Below, in pieces: positions 1 to 5,938 of a stretch of 6,288 nt of DNA. How positions within the stretch are numbered: the first letter of the stretch is position 1; each line of letters starts with the position of its first letter. Position numbers and translations under genes: made by a program. A model generated the notes under the pieces. It made no database searches. It had not been told where the DNA came from and saw nothing but the letters and a program-made list of their open reading frames with translations. Origin of the DNA: Planctomycetaceae bacterium (GTDB taxonomy: Bacteria; Planctomycetota; Planctomycetia; Pirellulales; Thermoguttaceae); contig JAISBG010000530.1 in NCBI GenBank assembly GCA_031266315.1, positions 1 to 6,288 of the forward strand. The letters are read 5' to 3'.

Positions 1-190
1 TGAGAAGCCGTTCCGAATTTTCCAAAAGCCGCAACGACAACCGCGCCACTGAACCACTCGTCTTCAACACGGAACGATCTGTCTGACTCAGCGAAAAAAA
101 TGCCGCTTCGCAACAGGAAAAAAAAGCAGAAAGAACCATCAATATAAACATGGTTCCAAACGCCGGTATGTAAGGTATAAAATCTTTCAA
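1..190 (-). CDS. CNNM/CorC-family (DUF21) membrane protein, N-terminal 63 codons, cut by window edge
   Basis: Reading leftwards, the frame encodes LMVLSAFFSCCEAAFFSLSQ and then a stretch ending in PERLL-like NSERLL. This is the first transmembrane helix and following segment of the CNNM/DUF21 domain, usually seen as LSAFFSGSEAALFSL...PERLL. Family members are inner-membrane proteins linked to Mg2+ or Co2+ transport and often carry CBS and CorC domains downstream; those would lie outside this window. I chose the TTG at 190 because it puts about 19 residues before LSAFFS, the usual spacing in relatives such as E. coli YfjD. An ATG at 151 would leave only six. The frame is open back to 268 but has no ATG, GTG or other TTG there. 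No Shine-Dalgarno site is visible. The usual Gly-Ser of FSGSE is Cys-Cys here. The gene follows the ATPase gene on the same strand and is probably co-transcribed. Family call is fairly firm; the start is uncertain. Confidence 0.72.
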   Translation of the reverse strand, partial: MKDFIPYIPAFGTMFILMVLSAFFSCCEAAFFSLSQTDRSVLKTSGSVARLSLRLLENSERLL

Positions 191-275
191 AGGAATAATT
201 CGTTGCGTAATGATGTCAATCTGTTCAGCCGGAATGGTCTTTTTATTGTAATGTTTCCGCGTGAGTTGTCAGCGG

Positions 276-2027
276 TCATTGTTTCACATCGTCAAGCATT
301 ACAATTTCATATTTATCTTTGCCGATGAAAATGATCAATGCGAATTTTAAGTCGGAACGGTTTTTCAACCGGAAGGAATGAACATATTGGTTCAATTGTT
401 CTAAACCTTCTTTACGTTTTTGATTGATTTCGGCTTGGGAGGCATGGGTCTTGCAATATTTCAATTCCAAAACCCATTCGTATTTCACTTGCGGGAAGTT
501 CGGATTACGTTGCAAAAAAATGTCCACGCGTCCCGGATTCACTTCATATTCACTCATCGGAATATAAATATTGTTCAAAAGCAAATAAGCAAGCAGCAAA
601 ACTTTAATATACTTCTCATCAAAACGTTGCAAGTCAAAGTCGGATAACTTGTTGAACGCATTTTGAGAAACATAATCAATAAAACCGTGTAAATCGCCTT
701 CCATTGCCATGATATTCGTTGTCTCTTCCACCAAGTCCGTATCCATTTTAATCTGATGCGAATTGTCCTCAATGAGTTGCCGAATCTGTTCCCAGTAAAC
801 TCGTTGAATGGAATAGTTGGGAATGACAAGCCGTAACCGACTCAGGTAAGATTCCTTAATGGTCAGCAACCCCATATAAAACAACAACGAAATAAAATAA
901 CTTTCATTGTTCAACTGATCGATAGAAAATTTTTCCAACACATTCGATACAATACCGCCGTCTTTAATAATTTTGATCAACGTGTTACGGTTGTCTTCAT
1001 TTTGAATCAGACGTTTCAAGCGACTTGGATCCATACTCAGATTCGGGTCAATGAGATTTACCGGTATTTTGCCTTGACTTGTTTTTAATAATTGTCTAAA
1101 GAAATAGAGAATCATTGTTGAATTATAAACTTTATTTTCACCTTCCGCGTTAAACTGATAACCGTTGTAATAATATTCCATATCAATACTGACATGGTCG
1201 GCATCAATTCCCGCCGCATCCATTAACCATTCCACTTCTTTAGGAGTAAAACCCAACATTTCATTATATTGCAAGTCAAGCGTGAGATTATCCGCGATAT
1301 TGTAACCACTGGTCAAATCGTCAAGCATAACCGGAGAAATACCCGTGATAAAGGTTCTGTCCACAATTCCATATTTGGACACTATCTTGAGTTTTTCGTA
1401 AAAATCACGCACTAATCCGTTAGCGGTGATCATTTTTTTGTAAAAATCATTGCCCATTATTGTTCCCATAGCAATAAGATCATTCGCAAAATGATCATAT
1501 TCGTCGATGATTACAAATATTTTGATCCCCGCCGATTCCGCAACACGAAAAGACCAATCTAAAATCGAAAAATTAGGCTGTTCCAGCCGGTTAATCTGAT
1601 CAATAATCTGTATTGCATTAGGAAATATGTTTTTATAGTGATCCCAAAATCGGCAAACGGTATGGCGGACATTATTAAAAAAAGAGTTTCGGAAACTCTC
1701 TGCGTTTGTTGTGTCAACGCCGGAAAAATCAAATTCCATGACAGCGTAACTATTCTTTCGCGGTGTCGCATGTTGACCGATGTATAAATCTCCAAATAAT
1801 TGTGCAAATTCATCGGCATAGTTGACATCGTAATAATAGACAAGTGTGGAAAGAAACAAACTCTTACCGAAACGGCGGGGACGGATAAATATCTGTGAAG
1901 AATTACTTTCACGCTCAAGTGCTTCGATAAAATGAGTCTTATCAACATAAGCATAATTATTTTCCGTGCGGATACTTTTGAAATTCGCATTGCCGTAAGG
2001 TAATTGTTTGGATGTTCGCTTGTTCAT
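276..2027 (-). CDS. AAA-ATPase-like / PD-(D/E)XK nuclease-like fusion protein (DUF1703 type)
   Basis: The 583-residue protein has the architecture of the AAA-ATPase_like plus PDDEXK_9 family. Residues 9-38 carry the family opening (LPYGNANFKSIR...YVDKTHFI). The Walker A-like loop is RPRRFGKS at 49-56, which lacks the normal GxxxxGK spacing but is standard for this family. Walker B is VIIDEYD at 172-178, and a sensor-like TFITGISPV follows at 225-233. The C-terminal part has a nuclease-fold signature: E495, GRVD with D502, then ELK at 521-523, and a later LEQLNQY stretch. Length is normal for the family and both domains look intact. The cellular role is not established; such proteins are often numerous in Bacteroidetes and gut PVC genomes, and a defence or mobile-element link is only inferred. 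It begins 22 bp after the dehydrogenase stop, with no clear ribosome binding site, so translation may depend on the upstream gene. The stop TGA overlaps an ATG (ATGA at 279-276). Confidence 0.93.
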   Translation of the reverse strand: MNKRTSKQLPYGNANFKSIRTENNYAYVDKTHFIEALERESNSSQIFIRPRRFGKSLFLSTLVYYYDVNYADEFAQLFGDLYIGQHATPRKNSYAVMEFDFSGVDTTNAESFRNSFFNNVRHTVCRFWDHYKNIFPNAIQIIDQINRLEQPNFSILDWSFRVAESAGIKIFVIIDEYDHFANDLIAMGTIMGNDFYKKMITANGLVRDFYEKLKIVSKYGIVDRTFITGISPVMLDDLTSGYNIADNLTLDLQYNEMLGFTPKEVEWLMDAAGIDADHVSIDMEYYYNGYQFNAEGENKVYNSTMILYFFRQLLKTSQGKIPVNLIDPNLSMDPSRLKRLIQNEDNRNTLIKIIKDGGIVSNVLEKFSIDQLNNESYFISLLFYMGLLTIKESYLSRLRLVIPNYSIQRVYWEQIRQLIEDNSHQIKMDTDLVEETTNIMAMEGDLHGFIDYVSQNAFNKLSDFDLQRFDEKYIKVLLLAYLLLNNIYIPMSEYEVNPGRVDIFLQRNPNFPQVKYEWVLELKYCKTHASQAEINQKRKEGLEQLNQYVHSFRLKNRSDLKFALIIFIGKDKYEIVMLDDVKQ

Positions 2028-2050
2028 AAAAGATTGGATAACAGATTTTG

Positions 2051-3376
2051 TTATGCTTTGACAATTTTTTCACGTTCTGTTTTGACATATTGTGTTGCGT
2101 TCCGGCTGTCCACAACGAGTTGGGCGTGATGTACGATAAAATCGTAATCGTATTTTGTATGATTGGTTGCGATGAGAATACAATCCTGTGACGCGATAAA
2201 TTCCGCGGTCAATGGACAACTTGTCATTTCCGGGATATTCTGCCAGTGCCGCATTTTGGGCAAGAAAGGAATATGCGGATCATTGTAGGAAACGACGGCG
2301 CCTTTCTGAATTAGCCGGTCAATCAATTCAAAAGACGGACTTTCACGCGGGTCATCGACATCTTTTTTGTAGGCGGCGCCGAGTACACAAATTTTACTCC
2401 CTTTGAGAGGTTTCATGCGGTCATTTAACGCATCAATAACCCGCCGCACCACATACAGCGGCATAGCGGTATTGATTTCACCGGCGAGTTCGATAAACCG
2501 GGTGGTCAATCCGGCTCTTCGCGCGCACCAACTCAAGTAAAACGGGTCAATTGGAATACAATGTCCGCCGAGTCCGGGTCCCGGATAAAACGGTTGAAAC
2601 CCGAATGGTTTGGTTTTGGCGGCGTCAATGACTTCCCAAACGTCAATTCCAAGCCGGTCGAACACAATTTTTAACTCATTAACCATGGCAATATTAACAC
2701 ACCGATAAGTATTTTCGACAATTTTGGCGGCTTCCGCAACTTCGCAGGACGAAACAGGAATGACTTTAACAATTGCCTGAGCATAGAGAGCGGTTGCGAG
2801 TTTTCCGCTTTCAGCGTCGAGACCGCCGACAAGTTTTGGAATTCCTTCTGCGGTAAAATCGGGATTTCCCGGGTCTTCGCGTTCGGGGCTGAACGCAAGA
2901 AAAAAATCATGACCGACTTGTAAACCGTTCCGTTGTAAAATCGGCAACATTATTTCACGTGTTGTTCCCGGGTACGTGGTACTTTCCAAAACGATAAGTT
3001 GCCCCGGTCGAAGAACATTGGCAATTGATTCTGTTGTTGATTCGACATAATACAAATCCGGGTCACGGCTTTCCGAGAGTGGAGTTGGAACACAAATTAA
3101 CAAAACATCTGCTTCTGCTAAACGGTTCATATCGATTGTTGGTTCAAACGAGCCGTCTGTGATATATTTTCTGATCCATTCGGACGGAATATGAGCGATA
3201 TAACTTTCACCTGCTTTGAGTTTTTCAACTTTTTTCGGGTCAACATCAAAGCCGAGAGTACGAAATCCTGCTTTGATAAAAGCCCGAATCAAGGGCAAAC
3301 CAACATAACCAAGACCAATAATTCCCACCAAGGCGGTTTTATCGGCAATCCGTTTTTCGAGTTGAGTTTTCATCAT
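2051..3376 (-). CDS. wbpA: UDP-N-acetyl-D-glucosamine 6-dehydrogenase (WbpA-type nucleotide sugar dehydrogenase)
   Basis: The enzyme would oxidise a UDP-hexose at C6 to the uronic acid with two NAD+, a cytoplasmic step in making O-antigen, capsule or other surface glycans. The 441-residue protein has all three expected domains. The Rossmann motif GLGYVG is at 21-26 and the SPER motif at 163-166. K218 and the ENTYR stretch at 221-225 sit in the central domain. The catalytic cysteine is C273 in GPGLGGHCIPIDP. The UDP-binding domain carries YKKDVDDPRESPS at 336-348. The DVDDxRESP wording favours the UDP-GlcNAc dehydrogenase (WbpA) branch over UDP-glucose or UDP-ManNAc dehydrogenases, but substrate is inferred from sequence. 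Two adjacent ATGs (3376, 3373) are possible starts; neither has a clear ribosome binding site. A lone TATAAT on the minus strand at 3447-3442 could be its -10 box, but I see no good -35. It is probably the first gene of the operon with the ATPase gene. Confidence 0.95.
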   Translation of the reverse strand: MMKTQLEKRIADKTALVGIIGLGYVGLPLIRAFIKAGFRTLGFDVDPKKVEKLKAGESYIAHIPSEWIRKYITDGSFEPTIDMNRLAEADVLLICVPTPLSESRDPDLYYVESTTESIANVLRPGQLIVLESTTYPGTTREIMLPILQRNGLQVGHDFFLAFSPEREDPGNPDFTAEGIPKLVGGLDAESGKLATALYAQAIVKVIPVSSCEVAEAAKIVENTYRCVNIAMVNELKIVFDRLGIDVWEVIDAAKTKPFGFQPFYPGPGLGGHCIPIDPFYLSWCARRAGLTTRFIELAGEINTAMPLYVVRRVIDALNDRMKPLKGSKICVLGAAYKKDVDDPRESPSFELIDRLIQKGAVVSYNDPHIPFLPKMRHWQNIPEMTSCPLTAEFIASQDCILIATNHTKYDYDFIVHHAQLVVDSRNATQYVKTEREKIVKA

Positions 3377-3494
3377 AATAAATAAGTGTTTCTGTTAAAT
3401 TTTTATTGCTATAAAATAAAAATAGCGTATGGTTTAATATTATTATACGGTGTGAGGGTTGTATTGGGATAGTGGGCTGGGCAGGCAAATATCA

Positions 3495-3526
3495 GGTGGG
3501 CAACCTTATCTCAAAGGTGGGCAACC
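3495..3526. repeat. Direct repeat of the element-end motif GGTGGGCAACC
   Basis: The 11-mer GGTGGGCAACC occurs at 3495-3505 and again at 3516-3526, 21 bp apart. The second copy is the outer end of the full element at 3516-3655; the first is an extra end with no matching body. ACCTT (3503-3507) and AAGGT (3514-3518) can pair weakly between them. It is probably the decayed end of another copy of the same element. Confidence 0.55.
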
Positions 3527-3655
3527 GTTCGCTGAACGGTTGCGTCGGCGATAGCCGACAGTGAACCAGATTAACGACGGCAAACAAGTTGCCTTCCGTT
3601 TTGGAGTCAATACCGAGTCAACCGGCGCGACCCTTCAGCGAAGGGATCGCCCACC
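3516..3655 (-). repeat. Hairpin-ended dispersed element, copy A (inverted relative to copies B and C)
   Basis: This 140-bp noncoding element runs from GGTGGGC to its complement GCCCACC. Its left end is a perfect 10-bp hairpin (GCAACCGTTC, loop GCT, 3521-3543), followed by GTCGGC-GATA-GCCGAC at 3544-3559. A small central hairpin pairs 3579-3583 with 3589-3593. Its right end is CCCTTC-AGC-GAAGGG (3631-3645), extended by GCGA/TCGC with one unpaired A. The reverse complement aligns along its length with the 143-bp copy at 4090-4232, with the central 47 bp highly conserved (for example ATTGACTCCAAAACGGAA in both). It resembles a MITE or REP-like repeat and encodes nothing convincing. It lies between the dehydrogenase gene and the Ig-domain remnant, so it could be transcribed. 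Confidence 0.85.
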
Positions 3656-3685
3656 ACTTTTCTTACTTTTCGTGTTCAACTTTTT

Positions 3686-3919
3686 TTAATTTTCACTGTT
3701 TATTCTTTCTATGTTGAAGGTTACCAATTTCCTTCCGCCGTAAATTCCTTTGCCGGTGATATTTACTTCGGCGACTCCGCATTGGATATTGTTTTTGTAG
3801 GTCAGGTTAAAATCCTTCGCAAAGAATAACCGCTTATCCCCCATAAAAACAACAGGAATTGGAGTAATTGCCTCTCCGGGAACAGAAATACACTGTGTAT
3901 TTCTGTTTTTGGGAGTCAA
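3686..3919 (-). pseudogene. Remnant of a surface protein: one Ig-like (MBG-type) repeat domain
   Basis: The 77-residue frame contains one nearly complete bacterial Ig-like repeat: PGEAITPIPVV (14-24), then a DYxLTYxNN-like segment (DFNLTYKNN, 36-44), then GVAEVNITGKGIYGG (48-62) and a closing VTFNI (66-70). Such repeats normally occur in tandem in large secreted or cell-wall proteins, where they act as stalk or adhesion modules. Here there is no signal peptide, no second repeat and no anchoring region. The only in-frame start is TTG at 3919, with a stop six codons upstream. An ATG at 3927 is in another frame and hits TGA after three codons; one extra T in the TTTT run would join it to this frame. 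I read it as the surviving C-terminal domain of a lost gene, though a tiny stand-alone protein is not excluded. No ribosome binding site is evident. Confidence 0.6.
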
Positions 3920-4017
3920 AAGTTCATGGTTGCTCTATAAATATACTGATTTTGTTTCATTGTGCAATGTAATCCGACAGAAATTTTCGACTTTTTGCCC
4001 TGAGAAAAGTTCGTTTT

Positions 4018-4047
4018 GAACACGGAAGGCACGAAAAGCACGAAAAA
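4018..4047 (+). repeat. CACGAAAA-rich direct repeat flanking copy B
   Basis: GAACACGG, GGCACGAAAA and GCACGAAAAA occur in sequence, a roughly 10-bp periodic run around CACGAAAA. Related text lies beside the same end of the other two copies: complement TTTTCGTGTTCAAC at 3667-3680 beside copy A, and CACACGAAAATTCGCGAAAA at 5793-5812 beside copy C. It may be part of the element, its preferred target, or a separate repeat. The remaining bases between the Ig remnant and copy B hold nothing I recognise. Confidence 0.5.
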
Positions 4048-4089
4048 GGGAAAGGAGAACGCGAAAAGGTGTGAAAAATCGTGGCAAGA

Positions 4090-4232
4090 GGTGGGCGATC
4101 CGTCCGCTGGACGGTCACGCCGGTAGAGTTTGCATTGACTCCAAAACGGAAAGCAATATCATTTGCCATCGTTAATCTAATTCCCTGTCGGCGAGTACGC
4201 CGACGCGACCTTTTAGCAAAAGGTCGCCCACC
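4090..4232 (+). repeat. Hairpin-ended dispersed element, copy B
   Basis: This full-length 143-bp copy is bounded by GGTGGGC and GCCCACC. Its left hairpin is CCGTCC-GCT-GGACGG (4100-4114) with an outer GCG/CGC clamp. Inside the right end sits a 7-bp stem, GTCGGCG-AGTA-CGCCGAC (4187-4204). The right terminal hairpin is a perfect 10-bp stem, GCGACCTTTT-AGC-AAAAGGTCGC (4205-4227). The central region matches the reverse complement of copy A. It lies just past the 3' end of the propeller gene, where its hairpins could block exonucleases or help end transcription, although no U-tract follows. A 60-codon frame over it (4081-4263) is a by-product. Confidence 0.87.
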
Positions 4233-4243
4233 ACATTTTCGCG

Positions 4244-4260
4244 TATTTTACGTTAAAATA
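4244..4260. promoter_or_regulatory. 17-bp near-palindrome TATTTTACGTTAAAATA, copy downstream of the propeller gene
   Basis: Seven-base arms TATTTTA and TAAAATA flank CGT. The identical 17-mer occurs in the opposite orientation over the propeller gene promoter at 5664-5680, so the two copies bracket that gene and its leader. This copy is 34 bp beyond the stop codon and 11 bp outside element B. It could be an operator-like protein site, or one of a pair of inverted boundary repeats; function is inferred. Confidence 0.4.
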
Positions 4261-4294
4261 TGAAAATTCCATTGAATAATTACAAATTTTTGTA

Positions 4295-5638
4295 TTACGG
4301 TTTAGGTTCTTCTTTTGGTACGGAAAGGGCGGTAAAATATCTGATAATCCGCATTACCGGATCGAAAACAACAACATCGTTTCCCAATGTTGTAATAAAA
4401 ACGGATCTTCCTGTTTCGGAAGCCGGTAAATGGAATGAAACCAATTGGGGAATATTGGGCGGTTTTTTGTCCAGAACTTCCGGTCCGGCAACAACACAGT
4501 CAAGTCGGCGACCGGTATTTTTCTGGGGTTGAGAATAAAAAACTTTTACTCGTGTAATAAATTTTTCTGCAGTAACAATTCTTCCGTCGGCAAGTGTCGC
4601 AATCGAAACGGGATTGCAACTACCAACAAAACCGGTCATATCTCCTGAATTTCCCGTCGCATTGCCGCCCCAACTCAAAAATGATTTCCAATATCCGTCG
4701 GGAGTAAATGTTTCAACCCGATACTGACCGGGATTGGTAACATGAATCAGTCCCGTCTTGCGCGAAACCGCAAGAGTCATCGGGGAAAGATAAACAGAAA
4801 AACCGGAAAACGTTTCAACAAATTCCGAACCCGACGGATTGGAAATAGTATTTTGATTAATATTTTGATTAATATTCTGATTCGTTTTCTTTTCCGACGG
4901 TTGACCAAACGTTTTGAGAAGCGTCCCTTTTTCATCAAACTGATAAACAACACGTTGACCGGTATCAGCGGCAAAAACAGCATTATCTGTAACCGCAAGA
5001 CTCCAGATTGCGGACTTCGTGTTTGGAACAGACCACGAAAATAAAAGGTCGCTGTTCATTGAATAAACAGCAATCCGGTCAGGGTGCGCAACAATTAATT
5101 GACCGGCAAAAAGTTGATCCGAACCGCTCACAGCGATTGCCATTGGTTTTAACGGTAAAGGAATTGTTCGAACCAATTTTGTTTTGATCGAAAATTCACG
5201 AATAGACGGAGGATATTCATCGCCGATGTAAAATTTATCGTAACCATCGCCGGCAAAACAAAGAGGATCATTGACCTCACAAAAGAAAACAAAATCTTCG
5301 ACATATCCGATCCATTGTGTCGATTCACTGTGGTGATTCGGTTCCGGCACTGTCGGCTCCGGTATGAGCGACGATAAATAATAAGCCACCCCAATACCGC
5401 AAGCACCGGCAATAACAATCACCGAAAAAAGAATCCCAACCGAAAACAAATAGGAAATCAATTTGTTGGACGAAACCGGTTCGTCTTGCGGGATGTTATT
5501 TTCGGATTCCACATCGTGCCAACGTTCCCGATCAAAAAATTCGATCGGCTCATCGGTTTGGGTTTGGTTTGTTTCCGTATCATCCGGAGATTGAACTGGA
5601 ATAGGTGTTGGGTTTTCAAAATGATTATTCGGCATCAT
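4295..5638 (-). CDS. Membrane-anchored NHL-like beta-propeller protein, planctomycete type
   Basis: The 447-residue protein has an acidic, Pro/Asn/Gln-rich N-terminus (1-58), one long hydrophobic segment (about 60-92), a short linker, and a large domain (about 105-440) expected outside the membrane. That domain has repeated beta-propeller strands such as IREFSIKTKLVRTI, QLIVAHPDRIAVYS, VFAADTGQRVVYQFD and GLIHVTNPGQYRVETF. The most conserved part is CNPVSIATLADGRIVTAEKF (341-360), TRVKVF (362-367) and CVVAGPE (381-387), which I recognise from NHL-repeat proteins of Planctomycetes. Catalytic residues are not evident; a scaffold or sensing role is inferred. A Q/N-rich tandem insertion (NQNINQNINQN) lies at 253-263. 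The start is well supported: AAGGAA is seven bases before ATG 5638, and a second ATG follows directly. It has its own promoter and is followed after 62 bp by repeat element B, so it is probably monocistronic. Confidence 0.9.
   Translation of the reverse strand: MMPNNHFENPTPIPVQSPDDTETNQTQTDEPIEFFDRERWHDVESENNIPQDEPVSSNKLISYLFSVGILFSVIVIAGACGIGVAYYLSSLIPEPTVPEPNHHSESTQWIGYVEDFVFFCEVNDPLCFAGDGYDKFYIGDEYPPSIREFSIKTKLVRTIPLPLKPMAIAVSGSDQLFAGQLIVAHPDRIAVYSMNSDLLFSWSVPNTKSAIWSLAVTDNAVFAADTGQRVVYQFDEKGTLLKTFGQPSEKKTNQNINQNINQNTISNPSGSEFVETFSGFSVYLSPMTLAVSRKTGLIHVTNPGQYRVETFTPDGYWKSFLSWGGNATGNSGDMTGFVGSCNPVSIATLADGRIVTAEKFITRVKVFYSQPQKNTGRRLDCVVAGPEVLDKKPPNIPQLVSFHLPASETGRSVFITTLGNDVVVFDPVMRIIRYFTALSVPKEEPKP
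4849..4884 (-). repeat. 12-bp tandem repeat inside the propeller gene (Asn-Gln-Asn-Ile units)
   Basis: On the plus strand TATTTTGATTAA occurs twice in tandem (4849-4860, 4861-4872) and a third, degenerate unit TATTCTGATTCG follows. The 12-bp period keeps the frame and encodes NQNI-type units in what is probably a surface loop between blades. Copy number could change by slippage without breaking the gene. Confidence 0.85.
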
Positions 5639-5645
5639 ACTTCGG

Positions 5646-5651
5646 TTCCTT
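5646..5651 (-). promoter_or_regulatory. Ribosome binding site of the propeller gene
   Basis: The mRNA reads AAGGAA seven bases before the ATG at 5638. It is the only convincing Shine-Dalgarno site in the window and decides this start. Confidence 0.7.
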
Positions 5652-5663
5652 AAAAATCAAAAG

Positions 5664-5680
5664 TATTTTAACGTAAAATA
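5664..5680. promoter_or_regulatory. 17-bp near-palindrome over the propeller promoter (operator-like)
   Basis: On the minus strand this reads TATTTTACGTTAAAATA, identical to 4244-4260. It covers the whole -10 box and part of the spacer of the promoter at 5665-5693, the place where a repressor would act. A 10-base half copy, TATTTTACGT, also lies at 5945-5954 near the predicted start of the plus-strand RNA. Binding of a regulator is inferred. Confidence 0.42.
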
Positions 5681-5693
5681 AAATGTTCGTCAA
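5665..5693 (-). promoter_or_regulatory. Sigma70-like promoter of the propeller gene
   Basis: On the minus strand the -35 box is TTGACG (5693-5688), followed by a 17-bp spacer and the -10 box TAAAAT (5670-5665). Transcription should begin near 5658, giving a leader of about 20 bases that includes the AAGGAA site. Confidence 0.72.
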
Positions 5694-5815
5694 TCAAAAT
5701 CAATAACCTTTACAGACAGTAGGATTGCAATTTCTTTTGTAACTCTCCCGTATTAGGTATCCAAGCCTTGAAAAGTTCATTTTAAATGCGAAACACACGA
5801 AAATTCGCGAAAAGA

Positions 5816-5880
5816 GGTGGGCAATCCGCCCGCTGGGCGGTTGCGCCGGTGAGTCGTTATTACCTCCCAAACGGTAAGCC
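5816..5880 (+). repeat. Hairpin-ended dispersed element, copy C (left end only)
   Basis: GGTGGGC is followed by the hairpin CCGCCC-GCT-GGGCGG (5826-5840), extended by GCAA/TTGC with one unpaired T. About 35 bp of body then resemble copies A and B (GCGCCGGT, then CCCAAACGGTAAG-like text) before similarity stops near 5880. The second hairpins and the GCCCACC end are missing. It sits directly upstream of the -35 box at 5904, so a deletion or insertion has joined the element to this promoter region. Between 5694 and 5815 I see only the CACGAAAA-type flank. Confidence 0.75.
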
Positions 5881-5903
5881 CTTTCAAAAAATTCTCTTCC
5901 CTA

Positions 5904-5932
5904 TTGACACGTTTTGGATTTTCATATATTAT
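5904..5932 (+). promoter_or_regulatory. Strong sigma70-like promoter facing a region without a protein gene
   Basis: TTGACA (5904-5909) is followed by a 17-bp spacer and TATTAT (5927-5932). A consensus TATAAT also lies at 5930-5935, but with a 20-bp spacer. Transcription would start near 5939. No credible coding frame follows within the window, so the product is probably a noncoding RNA or a leader longer than 340 bases. Confidence 0.7.
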
Positions 5933-5938
5933 AATGAG

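Noticed and set aside
187..279. A separate 30-codon gene starting at the ATGA overlap
   Set aside because: The peptide shows no motif and the adjacent frame continues into a recognisable CNNM domain, so it is better explained as a misframed N-terminus or chance.
3957..4169. Minus-strand frame of 70 codons
   Set aside because: Half of it is the complement of element B and the rest is the CACGAAAA repeat. Low-complexity product with no recognisable motif.
4187..4227. Rho-independent terminator for the propeller gene
   Set aside because: The hairpins are strong, but on the minus strand no U-tract follows either one. They are the shared end structure of the repeat element.
3495..4232. Possible CRISPR array from repeated GGTGGGC motifs
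   Set aside because: Spacing is irregular, copies are inverted relative to each other, and there are no uniform repeat-spacer units.
4081..4263. Plus-strand frame of 60 codons over element B
   Set aside because: It runs through the hairpins of a dispersed repeat. Its likeness to the frame at 5786-6031 (RGGRSVRW versus RGGQSARW) comes from the shared repeat DNA, not from a protein family.
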